Of a DNA stretch of 64,000 nucleotides, positions 46,542-56,893 are shown piece after piece. The translations under genes were made by a program, and so were the position numbers. The notes beneath the pieces were generated by a model, which worked only from the letters and a program-made list of their open reading frames with translations, was not told where the DNA came from and searched no databases. The stretch is from Hermatobates lingyangjiaoensis (lineage: Eukaryota; Arthropoda; Insecta; Hemiptera; Hermatobatidae): assembly GCA_026182355.1 (NCBI GenBank), contig JAPFBL010000035.1, positions 744,001 through 808,000 of the forward strand. Direction: 5' to 3'. The stretch's first letter is position 1; every line of letters starts with the position of its first letter.

Positions 46542-46571
46542 TTAGTAATTTGTGGTCAAGAAAACAGTACC

Positions 46572-46572
<1 letters not shown>

Positions 46573-46603
<31 letters not shown>
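46573..46603. repeat. (TA)n microsatellite
   Basis: A pure TA run between two terminal-repeat segments. Confidence 0.9.
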
Positions 46604-46608
<5 letters not shown>

Positions 46609-46609
46609 G

Positions 46610-46735
46610 TAGCAGTTTGCTTCTCAACGCGAGTACTTCGCACTTTTTCCCGATGATGACGGATGTCGAAATATCGAAGTGAGTTTTGTAGTGTCTTTCT
46701 GTGTTCTTTTCTCTGTGTTAAGTGTTTATATATAT
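46610..46735 (+). repeat. Terminal-repeat relic, family of 4.3 and 44.3 kb
   Basis: CCGATGATGACGGATGTCGA, AATATCGAAGTGAGTTTTGT and GTGTCTTTCTGTGTTC match the order of blocks at 44.3 kb. A GAC/GUC stem II and GAAA are present, but the left core reads CGAUGA. Confidence 0.5.
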
Positions 46736-46806
46736 ATATAAAGATTTCATATAAACACGTGAAATAACAATCAATGATCAAACCACAATAAGAAATGGGA
46801 AAACAA

Positions 46807-46849
46807 GACTAAGATCTTTCAGCCGTAACAAGCGGTCTTCGTCAGAGTC
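46807..46849 (-). ncRNA. Type I hammerhead ribozyme motif, best copy
   Basis: Read on the minus strand. GACU (46,849-46,846) and AGUC (46,810-46,807) form stem I. CUGACGA (46,845-46,839) is an intact CUGANGA core. Stem II pairs AG and CCG with CGG and CU perfectly around one bulged A and a 7-nt loop. GAAA is at 46,820-46,817. Stem III is the palindrome AGAUCU, and the cleavage triplet is CUU, with cutting expected between 46,811 and 46,810. It lies in sense orientation within intron 1 of the proposed ZP gene. Folding and activity are untested. Confidence 0.65.
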
Positions 46850-46877
46850 AAAAACCCAACGGGTCAGTTGGGTTTTT

Positions 46878-46917
46878 GACTCTGACGAAGACCGCTTACG
46901 GTTGAAAGATCTTAGTC
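46878..46917 (+). ncRNA. Type I hammerhead ribozyme motif, mirror copy
   Basis: GACU (46,878-46,881) and AGUC (46,914-46,917) form stem I. CUGACGA lies at 46,882-46,888, and GAAA at 46,904-46,907 is followed by the AGAUCU palindrome. The CUU cleavage triplet ends at 46,913. Stem II is CCG/CGG plus A-U and G-U, with a 4-nt loop (CUUA), three bases shorter than in its mirror copy. Confidence 0.6.
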
Positions 46918-46974
46918 TTGTTTTCCCATTTCTTATTGTGGTTTGATCATTGACATATATATATATATATATAT

Positions 46975-47291
46975 AACTATTTTTCTTTTTTTATCGAGGT
47001 TTGGTCTAGCTTCAATAATACAACACCTTTAAATCGACGTTTCATCTATATTTGTAGACATCTTGAGGGCTACATCAATACAGAATTTAATTACAATAAC
47101 TTGAAAAGTAATTATATTACATTATTTAATCACCATAATTAACATTAATTAAATTATGTAATATAATTACTTTTCATGTTATATTAATTAAAGTCTGTAT
47201 TAATATAGCCCTGAAGATTTCTACAAATATAGACGAAACATCGACTTAAAGGTGTTGTATTATTGAAGCTAGACCAAAGAAAAATAGTGTT
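46975..47291. repeat. 317-bp near-perfect palindrome
   Basis: The arms of about 155 bp mirror each other: AACTATTTTTC with GAAAAATAGTGTT, TTTGGTCTAGCTTCAATAAT and AACACCTTTAAATCGACGTT, and so on to the centre near 47,135. On the plus strand of the right arm, AGCC-CUGAAGA (47,207-47,217), UCUA/UAGA and GAAACAUC (47,235-47,242) form a hammerhead-like set with an intact left core. The left arm has CUCAAGA instead. Confidence 0.8.
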
Positions 47292-47497
47292 AAATATATG
47301 TGGTCGAGATAAGGAAAATATTTAATATATATAAATAAATATGATAATAAATAAATATATATGACATTCAATTTGAATGATTTCGTTTTTCTGAAATTCA
47401 ATGCAAATACTTTACAATGTAAACATGAGAAAGCATATATACTAGTCGCAGAATTAAAAAAACTACTCAAATTAATTATTGTTACTATTACTTTTAG

Positions 47498-47566
47498 ACG
47501 CGGGTTGACGGAGAATTGTGGGATTACTCTCAATGCTGGCAGGTCGTTTGTTGCCCCAACCCTCCG
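47498..47566 (+). CDS. Candidate 69-nt exon, unassigned
   Basis: TTACTATTACTTTTAG is a strong acceptor-like sequence. It is followed by an abrupt rise in GC and a phase-0 frame, TRVDGELWDYSQCWQVVCCP then NPP, which ends at GTAATG. Three Cys in 23 residues suggest a secreted peptide if real. The frame stays open further downstream (to about 47,929) but becomes low in complexity. No family is recognised and no partner exon was found. The minus-strand frame over the same patch is also open. Confidence 0.25.
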
Positions 47567-49657
47567 GTAATGACAAGTATTACTAGACAAAGAGGCCAGA
47601 CGCCAATGGCACTTGTGTGCGTTCACCACACACGACGTCTTCAGAGCACCAGATGGGCTCTGATCAAACAAGCGCAGGTCCCAGTCATTACCCCTCCTCC
47701 GCCACTCTGCCGTTATCTTTACTCAGTGCACTCAATTAGCCTCGCTTTGCATTCGAATCCTCCACTATCACCCTCCACTCCCACACTGCTTTTCTTAATG
47801 TTCCTACAATTGTTACCAGCTTCCCACTCATACTTAATCACTTCTCTTCCTCACTTTGCCCTAAATCAAAATATTTATTGTATCTCTATCATTAATTTTA
47901 AAACCAATTTCATTTTTCAGTATTGCTAAATCTTATTATTTATATATAGTATAACTCGATTTATATAGTATATAACTAGAGGGATTTTACTATAAATGAT
48001 TTAGTTTGCGCTCAACACTTTGAACTGATTTTAATCCTTCTTTAGTTTTCCCTCAGTTTTTCCTTTACTATAAGTAAAGTATAGTGATCGTGAAAAAATT
48101 CGATCTCGAGATTTTGACGGAATTACATGTTTTGAGGTCCCAGAAGTCGTTTTATGAGTTTTTTACGATGATGTCTGTGTGTGTGTGGTGGGTGTGGTGG
48201 GTGGGTGGGTGGTGGGTGGGTGAGTGTGTTAGCATTGCTTGTTACCACGCTACGGTCCAGAATCTTTGATGGATCAAGTTGATATTTTACACAAAAATGG
48301 GCCTCATAAAGACGAAGATCCCTATTGTTTGCGAAGAATTATGCATGATGGGAAAGTCACTTTTTTTGCCAAAAACCGTTTTTTTTAAAACATTTATTTC
48401 TCCTAAACTGATAACCCTAGAGTTTTGAAATTTTGACATTATCTTTGAGGTTTCAAATGCAACAAACGAAAAATATATTCAGAATTTTAAAACAACAGGA
48501 AATATTTTTTTTTCAATAAAATGTACAAATTTTGACTTATAATTCAATCTCAAACCTTGTGAGAGCGATACAAGCCATACTGTTTGACGGACAAAGATGA
48601 AACTATGCCTATAAATAGAACATTATATGGAGAATGAGTTGAGATATTTTTTTCTAAAGTTACATTCGCTAAAGGGGCGTTACAGTACGATTTGTGTTTT
48701 CAGAAAATGTTTTTTTGACGCTAAACGGCTCGTTAAAAAATAATGAAAATTTGACCAAAAATGGAACAAAAAATTAGCAATTCATAAAAAAAAATCATGA
48801 AGTTTCAATTACGGGAAAGAGCAATAACGATATAAAAACTCTTTGTTTACCCTAGACTAAGAGATCACCTGCTATACTTGTCGAATTTTTTGTATTTTTT
48901 TACATTGTTTACATTGACTTAGAAATTTTTTGAGCGAATCCACTGAGATAAAATTGATGTTTCTAATGGAAAAATTAAAATATATTATTGACTTATAAGA
49001 GATGTAAGAGGAATAATATTGTGCAGGTAAATGATAACACTCATTAAAAAAAAATTCGTATATATGTTATTTGACAAAGGGGATGGAAAATGATCTTATT
49101 AAATACTAAGAAGCCATAAAATTCCCAGTATAATAATTCTGTTAAAAACCAAAAATGTAAAAGATAATTCAAAATATAAATCTTTCGTTTAAAGATTAAT
49201 AACTGTAATTATCGTACATCTTTAATTAACAAATCACCTTAAAACAACATTTTCTTCGCTGTTTAAGATGTTTTTCAGAGAAAAAAAGGGTATTTTACTG
49301 TTTCAAATTTGAAAATTTTACATTAATATTCAATGTAGAAGGATGTCAAGTAAACGATGTAAGAAATCTACTGGCTATTTGAACAATAGCCATGTTCTCT
49401 TGTAGGATAATATTTCGTTTCAAGAAATGTTCACATTGGTTTTTCAAAAATGTTATTACTGCTGTAGTTATACTAATGAAATTATTTGCAAATAATAAAT
49501 TATTTGTGATGTACAAAAATAAGCTTATAAATTGATATGTCCTTCAATCACTATCTGTACTACCTCACGAATGCAATGCTAATAATTATATCCCATTTAG
49601 ATATTTATGTTATGCTTAAATAATACGTTATGTTTTATATACTCAAGAAATTTGACA
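47567..49657. other. Mostly AT-rich stretch
   Basis: It contains a GC-richer tail of the 47.5-kb island (to about 47,780), a TG/GGTG low-complexity tract (48,174-48,230) and a dispersed repeat at 48,588-48,680. No gene was recognised. Confidence 0.4.
48588..48680 (+). repeat. Dispersed repeat, mate at 63.65 kb
   Basis: GATGAAACTATGCCTATAAA, TAGAACATTATATGGAGA and TTACATTCGCTAAAGG match 63,666-63,741 (TGAAACTATACCTATAAATA, GAACCTTATTTGGAGA, TTACATTCACCAAAAG). A weaker trace occurs at 50,830-50,880. The spacing between blocks is preserved. The class is unknown. Confidence 0.55.
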
Positions 49658-49663
49658 TTGAGT

Positions 49664-49712
49664 TACTTATAGTAAAGTAGAGTGTAGGCCACTCCAGATT
49701 TTTTAGATTGTA
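49664..49712 (+). repeat. Dispersed repeat, copy 2 of 3
   Basis: TTACTTATAGTAAAGTAGAG, then TGTAGGCCACTCCAGATTTT. Compare 15,432-15,480 (minus) and 51,131-51,175. Confidence 0.7.
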
Positions 49713-51130
49713 ACCCAGTATCGCAATGTTGGCTTAGTCACAAGATTCTTTATTAGTCTATTAGCCATACTGAAAATACGAAGTGGATAGTACACTCACA
49801 CTACCATTATGTATAGTCCCCACTACTGTGGTCTACAGTTTTGTGACTTCCTGTGGCAGTTTTTTTAGTCGCATGCGGTTTTCTTACTTCAATTCTAAGG
49901 TTCTTAAAAGGTGTATACCAGTATTTAGGAAATCCCACCCACAAAGAATTTCCTTACGGATAGAAGTCAAAGTTTCAAGCTACCTCTTGCTAATATTCAG
50001 CTAACCTCTCGTAAAGATAATTGATTTCCAGACATTGGCTCCACCACAATAAGTATCAACAGGAGTTTATAAGCATCTAAAATTATAAACAGGATATAGT
50101 ATTTATAGAGTTGTTTATTAATAACCTTCGATTGATCAATAGATAAGTTAGAATTCATCCAAGGACAACTGAGGAAGCGACATTACAGAACCGAATCTAG
50201 AGGAGCATCTAAAAGGCACTTTACCATCTACACACATTTAAATTAATTAAGATTAGAAACACAAACTCAGAGAGAAGCCTGAACTCACATATATTCTCCT
50301 TTACTATGTGAAATTTGGTTCTTAAAAGAGATACACCATTACACAGTTCTCATATTACCATTACCAATACGCATATCTGTACATAACTTGCTTACTCTAT
50401 TACCAGAGCAGGTGTTTTGTGATGATGAATTTTGATTTATGTTATGAATTATTCAGAGATTACTTCAATATACTTATGGACTTTATTATTTGTTTTTTAA
50501 TTTCACAATATAAGTGTCTTTAGATTTAATCTGTTTTCTCATGTCATGATTAGGTTATAATAAGGTGGCGGAGGGCTAAGGATAACATAGGTCATAAGAT
50601 TAAGGCAACAACATCTTTATTACACCATGTAACTCGGATGACTTTTAAATGGGATATCATAAATTTGGATTACTGTTTGTTACGGTAGGAATTTTTAACA
50701 AGTACAAGCTCAATACCGATAGCTTTAGAATATTTCTGAGAAACATTGTGTATGAAATTTTGAATTTATTAAACAAAAAATGTTAGGCATAATTCTCAAT
50801 TTTCGTAACCTCAATAGAGGTTACACCTTTTGACGGATTCAAATGAAATTATACCTAAAAAGAGTATGTTTTCAGAGGATGACCAAAATACCTTTTTTAT
50901 TGAAATCCATTATTTCAAGTTTCTTACAATTTATAAAAGATAAATTCTTTGCTTCTTTGCTACAAAGAAGCAAAAGAAATCATTATTTCTATTATTTATG
51001 AATTTGATAACAATTTTCAAGAAAGATTTTGATATTACTTTTACACGATAGTAAAAGTTTGGTTATATTTTGTTTCACAAAAAATAAATCCAAACTCAAT
51101 TCATTCTAGACTAGTGAAATGTTATATTTA
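49713..51130. other. AT-rich stretch without a recognised gene
   Basis: The 73-codon frame at 49,783-50,004 has no domain. A small inverted repeat (TTTGCTTCTTTG / CAAAGAAGCAAA) lies at 50,949-50,974. Confidence 0.4.
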
Positions 51131-51175
51131 CTTACAGTAAAGTTGAGTGTAGGTCACTCCAGAATTTTTATTTTT
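51131..51175 (+). repeat. Dispersed repeat, copy 3 of 3
   Basis: TTACTTACAGTAAAGTTGAG, then TGTAGGTCACTCCAGAATTT. Confidence 0.7.
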
Positions 51176-51477
51176 CTAATGATATTAGAAGCCTGACCAC
51201 CATTTATGTTCATTTTTTCAATTTTTTTTTTTTAGTTTCCATGCCTATTGCTTTAATTTTCTTCTGATATAAATAATCTAATTTAGTTCTCAGTATTTTT
51301 ATAATAAAATGTAATGTATTTACATTTAACTAAACCCATACTACTTCTAATGCTAATTTTTTTTTTAAAATATTTGGCTTTGACTGTATTTAAAAATAAG
51401 GTAAAAATAAAAAAAATAAGGTCTTTTAATAAAATAAAATCTGTAACTTCAATAGACTAAGCTGTTTTTCTTTGTTT

Positions 51478-51538
51478 TTTTTTCTTTCTCTCTCTCACTG
51501 TCTCTCTTTCAATTTCTCTCAATCACTCTGCCTCTTGT

Positions 51539-51592
<54 letters not shown>

Positions 51593-51600
51593 ACCTTTTC
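51478..51600. repeat. CT-rich low-complexity tract
   Basis: An imperfect CT/TTTC tract ends in a pure (CT)n run at about 51,540-51,588. Confidence 0.9.
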
Positions 51601-54600
51601 TCTTGATTGAAAGAAAAAAAAGAGAAGCATAAAGATCATTTTTGAATAAGCCTTACTTGTGTGATCCTGGTAAAAAATTTTCTTGTGATATATGAATTTT
51701 GTGGATTATAAATTTTTATAGTAATGAGTTTTTGAAAATCGAGATTTTTCTTTTATTCTACTTTAGAAATATTATAAAAAGCACTGAAGTGTGTTTAACG
51801 AAGTGAAACGATGGACCGACAGCAGTAATCTTTTTTTCCTGTGATAAACATTTTTTTCCTGATATTATTATATGGCCGTTCAGTGTTGAATCACAACGTA
51901 AAAGTGGCGATCAACACTTTCCGAGTTAGTCACTGTGAAAGCAAACGAATAATCCAATATTTTCTTTTCCTTTATAACGGACACATATTTAATACCAGTG
52001 GTACTAATTGAGGAATTTAAATAAAAAAAACTGAAAATGGCATAAATGGAAATAGTCGCACAGTATAGCTACACTAGATTATTTCTTCAAGATAAAAATT
52101 GAAGTTACACACTTAGGGCCTCCTCGAATCCCTCCCCCAAATGATGTATGGGTATTATTTTTTTAATCTTAGTCAATTTATTTGAAAATATAAATCAACC
52201 ATTTTTAATTTTTTTTAAAGATTTCATCAATGATTTTTTCAGATTTAAATGTTTTTTTGCAACTAAAAGTCACGTCTATATAAAAATTAAAAGGAAAATG
52301 AAAATCAACAGTACGCTTTAGTCGACAAATATTTTTTAAATGTTACTTTTAATAAGACTGAATTATTGAACCATGCACTTGTTGAAATTAATAAAAATAG
52401 AACGTTTATTAAAATAAGTACTTAATAATTTCAATCAAAATATAATATTTTATATTTTTGTAGAAATATTCATTAATAAGCATTTCAAATTCAATAGTTA
52501 TATTAATACGATTTCCTTGTAACCCACAATGTTAGGTTTCCTATCATATTAGGTTCATCAGCTGTATGTAAAATGACGAACGACATAATTTAGTAGATCT
52601 TTTATTAAGTATTATAATCGTAATTATATTTAATCATTAATTTAAATAACTGTATTTAATAGCTTTTTTCCTTTGTTTTTTTTCCTTTAAACCTAAAATA
52701 AAAAGTTGATTCCGAGATTACATGTAAATAATTAAAATATCATTATATACTTATAGATATTTATTTGCAAAGATAGTTTTGCTGTCAGCAGTCTATGTTC
52801 ATTCCACTTCGGATTTCATATGATTTAATATGTGCAACAACCTTTTGAATTGGAATAACTACAAACAGTTATAATATGCTTTTATATACAATAATGGTAT
52901 AAACAGCAGAAAGACTGTGGGGTTGTTTGCTTTAATGTTGCACATTTGTTTCAAATGGTGCCCTTTGGGAGTGATTACCGTTTGACTGATTTCCATGTTG
53001 AACGCAGTGATAGGACTTGCCTACTTGTATCTCCAGAGCAAATGACTCAGACATGCGGGTCACGAAGTAAGCACCAACACTCGACTACTACATAACAAAT
53101 TATGACCACAAAGAGCGAGTATTTGCTATTTAAACTGCAAACGAAAGCATTCACTGTGAAGCTTGCGAAAATAAATCTGAAGCTTCAGGCGAAATAAATA
53201 AGAGGCAATAAAAGTGGATCTTCAGCTGTGTTCATCACGTCTTCGGCACCTGCATCACTCTATTCGCATGATCACGACTAGTGGCTGCACACAAGCTTTT
53301 AGTGCGGCAAATTGAATCAACCTAAAATTCAATGTCTACTTATTACGAAACATGATACACCAATAAGAACTAACAATATCCCTAGTTATCAGACTAAATT
53401 CCATTAATGGAACTTTATAGAATTGTATAACAGCCAATTGTATTCAAGGTTTAATTGGAACAAACTACTTCTTTTTCGCTAAAAACGACAATGATTAAAT
53501 GGAAGGTAAACATCGATTCACATGAAATGGAATGCGTTGTTTATTAACGTGATTGGAACACGTTTATAAATTTGCAAGAAAGGGAATGAATTAGTGATAA
53601 GTGGTTGAAACATTTGAAGTAGTTACCCACATGAGAGTATTTCGACTCCATACCTGACTGGGACTCTTCAAATTTTTAGTTAAGAAAAAATATTCTAAAA
53701 TATAAATAACCTGACTAATATAAAATTATCATGAGTCATTTGATTAAAATTAAATACTTTATTATATAAGCAAACTGTAAAATCAGATTTTTACAGACAT
53801 TTTACGCTCTGTAGGCAGATAGAAGCCTTCCGTTTTCATAAAATAGAGTATAAAAACCATGAAAGACGGATGTCAGCTGTGAGCATCTTCGTTTTGGATG
53901 CTTTTATTAAGGCACTCACAAACCGTAACTCTTTTTAAATGTCCCACAAAACAGTTACATTTCCGAAGTCAACATATCAGTGAATTTCGTTCATGTCTCT
54001 GAACTAAGTTTATTAATAATGTTGCTTTTTTCAAAAAATTAAAAAAAAATTCTATCATCTATATTAAGAACAAGATTTTAAACTAATGGAATAAGAAGTA
54101 AAATGTATATTGTTCATTTTAGATGTCCCTATTCGTATAAACCCTACAGATTCATGGGTAAGTCCTTATAGGAAGACTTACATATGTTCTTCTACAGCAA
54201 TCTTATTTGAGCCACTTTTACAAATATTATAAATAAACATTATTATATCTTATATATATTAGTATGCCTTTTAGCCTAAGAATTTTTTTCAGTTAATTAT
54301 TAAATGATAAAATTAACAATTTATATTACTAAACCATTATAATATCTTCCTGCCTATACGAATAATCAACTACAACCGCGTTTCTCAATTTAAAAACAGA
54401 AACTCGTTAAGTTCCAATGTCATATAATATTTCCATATTACGAGGAGGAATCTACTTCCTAAACTCGCTCTTAATGTTTGTGTTAATATTTTTCCTAATG
54501 CTCTAATATAACCATTAGGTCAATTATTTTACTGATTTTCTATATTATATTGATATTTACAGAATGCTGTGTAATGTCACAAAATATACCTAGATGAAAC

Positions 54601-55747
54601 TAGTAAATTATTAACGTTGTCCTATTATACGGCATAAACACTCAATCAATAGAGTATATATTGTATCTAATGCATACAAATGAACTGATTATTTTAATGT
54701 AAATTGAACCGAACGAAGATAATTGTAATAGAAATTTGCATTAATGAAATTTAATTTCATAAATAATACTTAAAAATTGAAATAGTCATTTTTTAAGTAT
54801 TATTTATTTATTACATGCATATTGTTAATATCAACAATAATAATTATTTAATAAGTACCCCAGTTAGCTTCAACGCCTCCTTGAAGCTCAGCACTTTTGC
54901 TGGGTTCAACAGAAATTATTAAATACTACTTATTTGAAATATATGTAATGAATGTATATTTTAATTGAAAGAAACCTAATTCAAGTGCTCAACTTTCATT
55001 TATGATATAATATATGCTACCAGTACAGGGGTCTATGCTTACAACTCACTGGAACACTTTACTCAGTTCAATTTATTTTAACTTTCAAGCAATTAGTTGG
55101 ATTCCATTTGTATATGTTTGAAACACAACTACATTAGCTTCGGAATTGCAATAAGTGTTTTGGAAGGATCGTATCATTATAGCAGTTGTGGCAGCGCTAT
55201 AAGTAGTAACAGTTTTTGTCACGAGATGCCAACCTTATTGCAGAGCATGGTTTCTTCAACTAACAAAACCTAACTAAGTAGTCGAAGAACTACTGCAAGT
55301 GGGAGAAATCTTTTAAACTAAATTCTATCCATTAAATGATTATTTGTGTTATGTTTTTAATTTTCATGTCTTGATCATTGTTTTTTCGTTTTAGTGATTA
55401 TTTTTGAAAAGTCATTCAATCTTTGTTAAAGTTACTCTGCCTTTATATTACAAAATAAAATCATACAGGAGGAGTGGTATCTAATTAATGTTTTAAATAC
55501 CATCGTATGAAGCAAGTTTTACCAAGGTATTACATTTGTTTTCCAAAAATCAGTCTCATAAAATGTACTTTCACGGATAGTTCTTTAAGGTTTGTGGATG
55601 ATCATATGAAAGCTATGTTAACTTGACCAGTATATAAGTGCACTTATTAAATTAAATAACGGAGAGAAAACATGTTTTCTCTTCTTACACAGTCCAATAT
55701 GAAAACAAATTTCAAATTATAGGAAAACATAACTCACAATTTTTAGC
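51601..55747. other. AT-rich stretch with one dispersed repeat
   Basis: It contains the repeat at 54,853-54,912 and a moderately GC-rich segment at 53,020-53,330 with no convincing exon. Otherwise I see nothing. Confidence 0.4.
54853..54912 (+). repeat. Dispersed repeat, mate at 28.25 kb
   Basis: AGTACCCCAGTTAGCTTCAA, CGCCTCCTTGAAGCTCAGCA and CTTTTGCTGGGTTCAAC match the minus strand of 28,228-28,312. Confidence 0.6.
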
Positions 55748-55999
55748 TTACTTTAGGCTATATTTAGCTGTAGCGTATATATTGGGAGCGCGGTGTATAT
55801 ATTGAAGGACCGGTATTGGGGCTTGTCGTGGTGCCTGGGGACGTCTGCATTGCACTATAAAAATACTGGAGCAGCCATCACGATCTGCCCAGTGGCACAA
55901 ATGGTCATTCAAATAATCTAAGCATACTTCATTGGGATATTGTACAGGATATTTGCGGTGCATTAATTTGTAAGCATGTTTTAGCAGAAAAGGATGGTA
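55748..55999 (-). CDS. Cys-containing open frame, unassigned
   Basis: The minus-strand frame runs from the edge of a terminal repeat to a stop and is GC-richer than its surroundings. It contains LMHRKYPVQYPNEVCLDYL, DHLCHWADRDGCSSIFIVQC and a Pro/Arg-rich tail. The C-x-D ... C-x-W-A ... G-C arrangement loosely recalls ShKT-type domains but has four Cys and non-standard spacing. No good acceptor was found and the 5' part of the frame lies in repeat DNA. It could be an exon of a secreted protein, a relic, or chance. Confidence 0.25.
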   Translation of the reverse strand, partial: YHPFLLKHAYKLMHRKYPVQYPNEVCLDYLNDHLCHWADRDGCSSIFIVQCRRPQAPRQAPIPVLQYIHRAPNIYATAKYSLK

Positions 56000-56027
56000 T
56001 GATGGTAATATATATAGAAAACAAGTT

Positions 56028-56300
56028 TCAAATAAACATATAAAATAAAAATTATTGTTTAAACCACAGTAAAAAAAAACAGAAATAAGATTGATAGCAT
56101 TCAACCATAAGACCGGTAATGTTGGAGTCACAATCAAATTGAGGTGATTAAAATAGTACACCACATTTCTCATGACCACTCCACGCACAACCCCTCTCAA
56201 TACCCACAATATGTCCTATTGCACTTGTTTCATTTCGAAGTGTCACTCCGATGAACGCTAGTTGTTTTGGTTGAAAGATTTTAGTTCTCTTTGACATTTT
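56028..56300. repeat. Decayed head-to-head terminal repeat pair
   Basis: The left half (AACATATAAAATAAAAATTA, GTTTAAACCACAGTA, AAATAAGATTGATAGCATTC) and right half (GGTTGAAAGATTTTAGTTCT) follow the layout of the 46.8-kb pair. The ribozyme cores are damaged (CCGATGAACG, and TTGAATGCTATCAATC on the minus strand). The centre has been replaced by about 100 bp of other sequence. Confidence 0.55.
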
Positions 56301-56893
56301 TTTCTGTAGATTAGATGTTGACTCCAGTATATGCTAGGAACTATCATTAGGATGCTCAGAGACTACATACTTAAAGTGTATCAGTCTCCCTTATAAGCAA
56401 GTTTGGATAAAGTATGTATAACAGTTACGAATTTATTTTTATAGACAACTCTATTTAATTTACTGCTGATCGTCAATTTTGATACAGTTAGTTGAACTGA
56501 AGTTGTATCAACATTTTTTAGAACTGAGCTTTTATATAAAAACTAGCGAAAAATAGATTATATAGGTGGTAGCCTAGCTTGATATCATACTATCATAGCA
56601 TTTTGATGAATTATTTTTGTATTTCGAGAAAATATATTATTTTTTAATATATTCGAGAAATAATATTAACTATCGAATCTAGCAGAACTTTGATGCATAC
56701 TCATATAAATTTAGTACTTTCGAAAGTAAAGAGTCTATTTCAGAAAGTATAGTATCTAGGAAGCTGTACCGGTAAAGTAAGTGTAAAAGATTAGCAGTGA
56801 GCACGTCTTTTACGATGAGTGAGATACAGTGGTATATCTGACAGTCAGTGTAATTTAAAGGTTGTTATATATACTATTTGAAGTTTAGAGTAC

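Larger units (their letters stand above)
46737..46960. repeat. Head-to-head pair with two hammerhead motifs
   Basis: The inverted halves meet around a small GTTGGGTTTTT / AAAAACCCAAC palindrome at 46,850-46,877. Outer blocks ATAACAATCAATGATCAAAC, CACAATAAGAAATGGG and AAAACAAGACTAAGATCTTT are mirrored on the right. Each half contains one complete hammerhead core, on opposite strands. Confidence 0.85.
38524..56893 (-). other. Proposed 18.4-kb intron 1 of the ZP-domain gene
   Basis: It runs from CTCCAG|GTACTC at the signal-peptide exon to the microexon acceptor, phase 0 to phase 0. It contains the palindromic mariner, the hammerhead-bearing repeats at 41.8 and 46.2-47.3 kb, and other relics. 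The donor is weak at positions +4 and +5. Confidence 0.35.
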
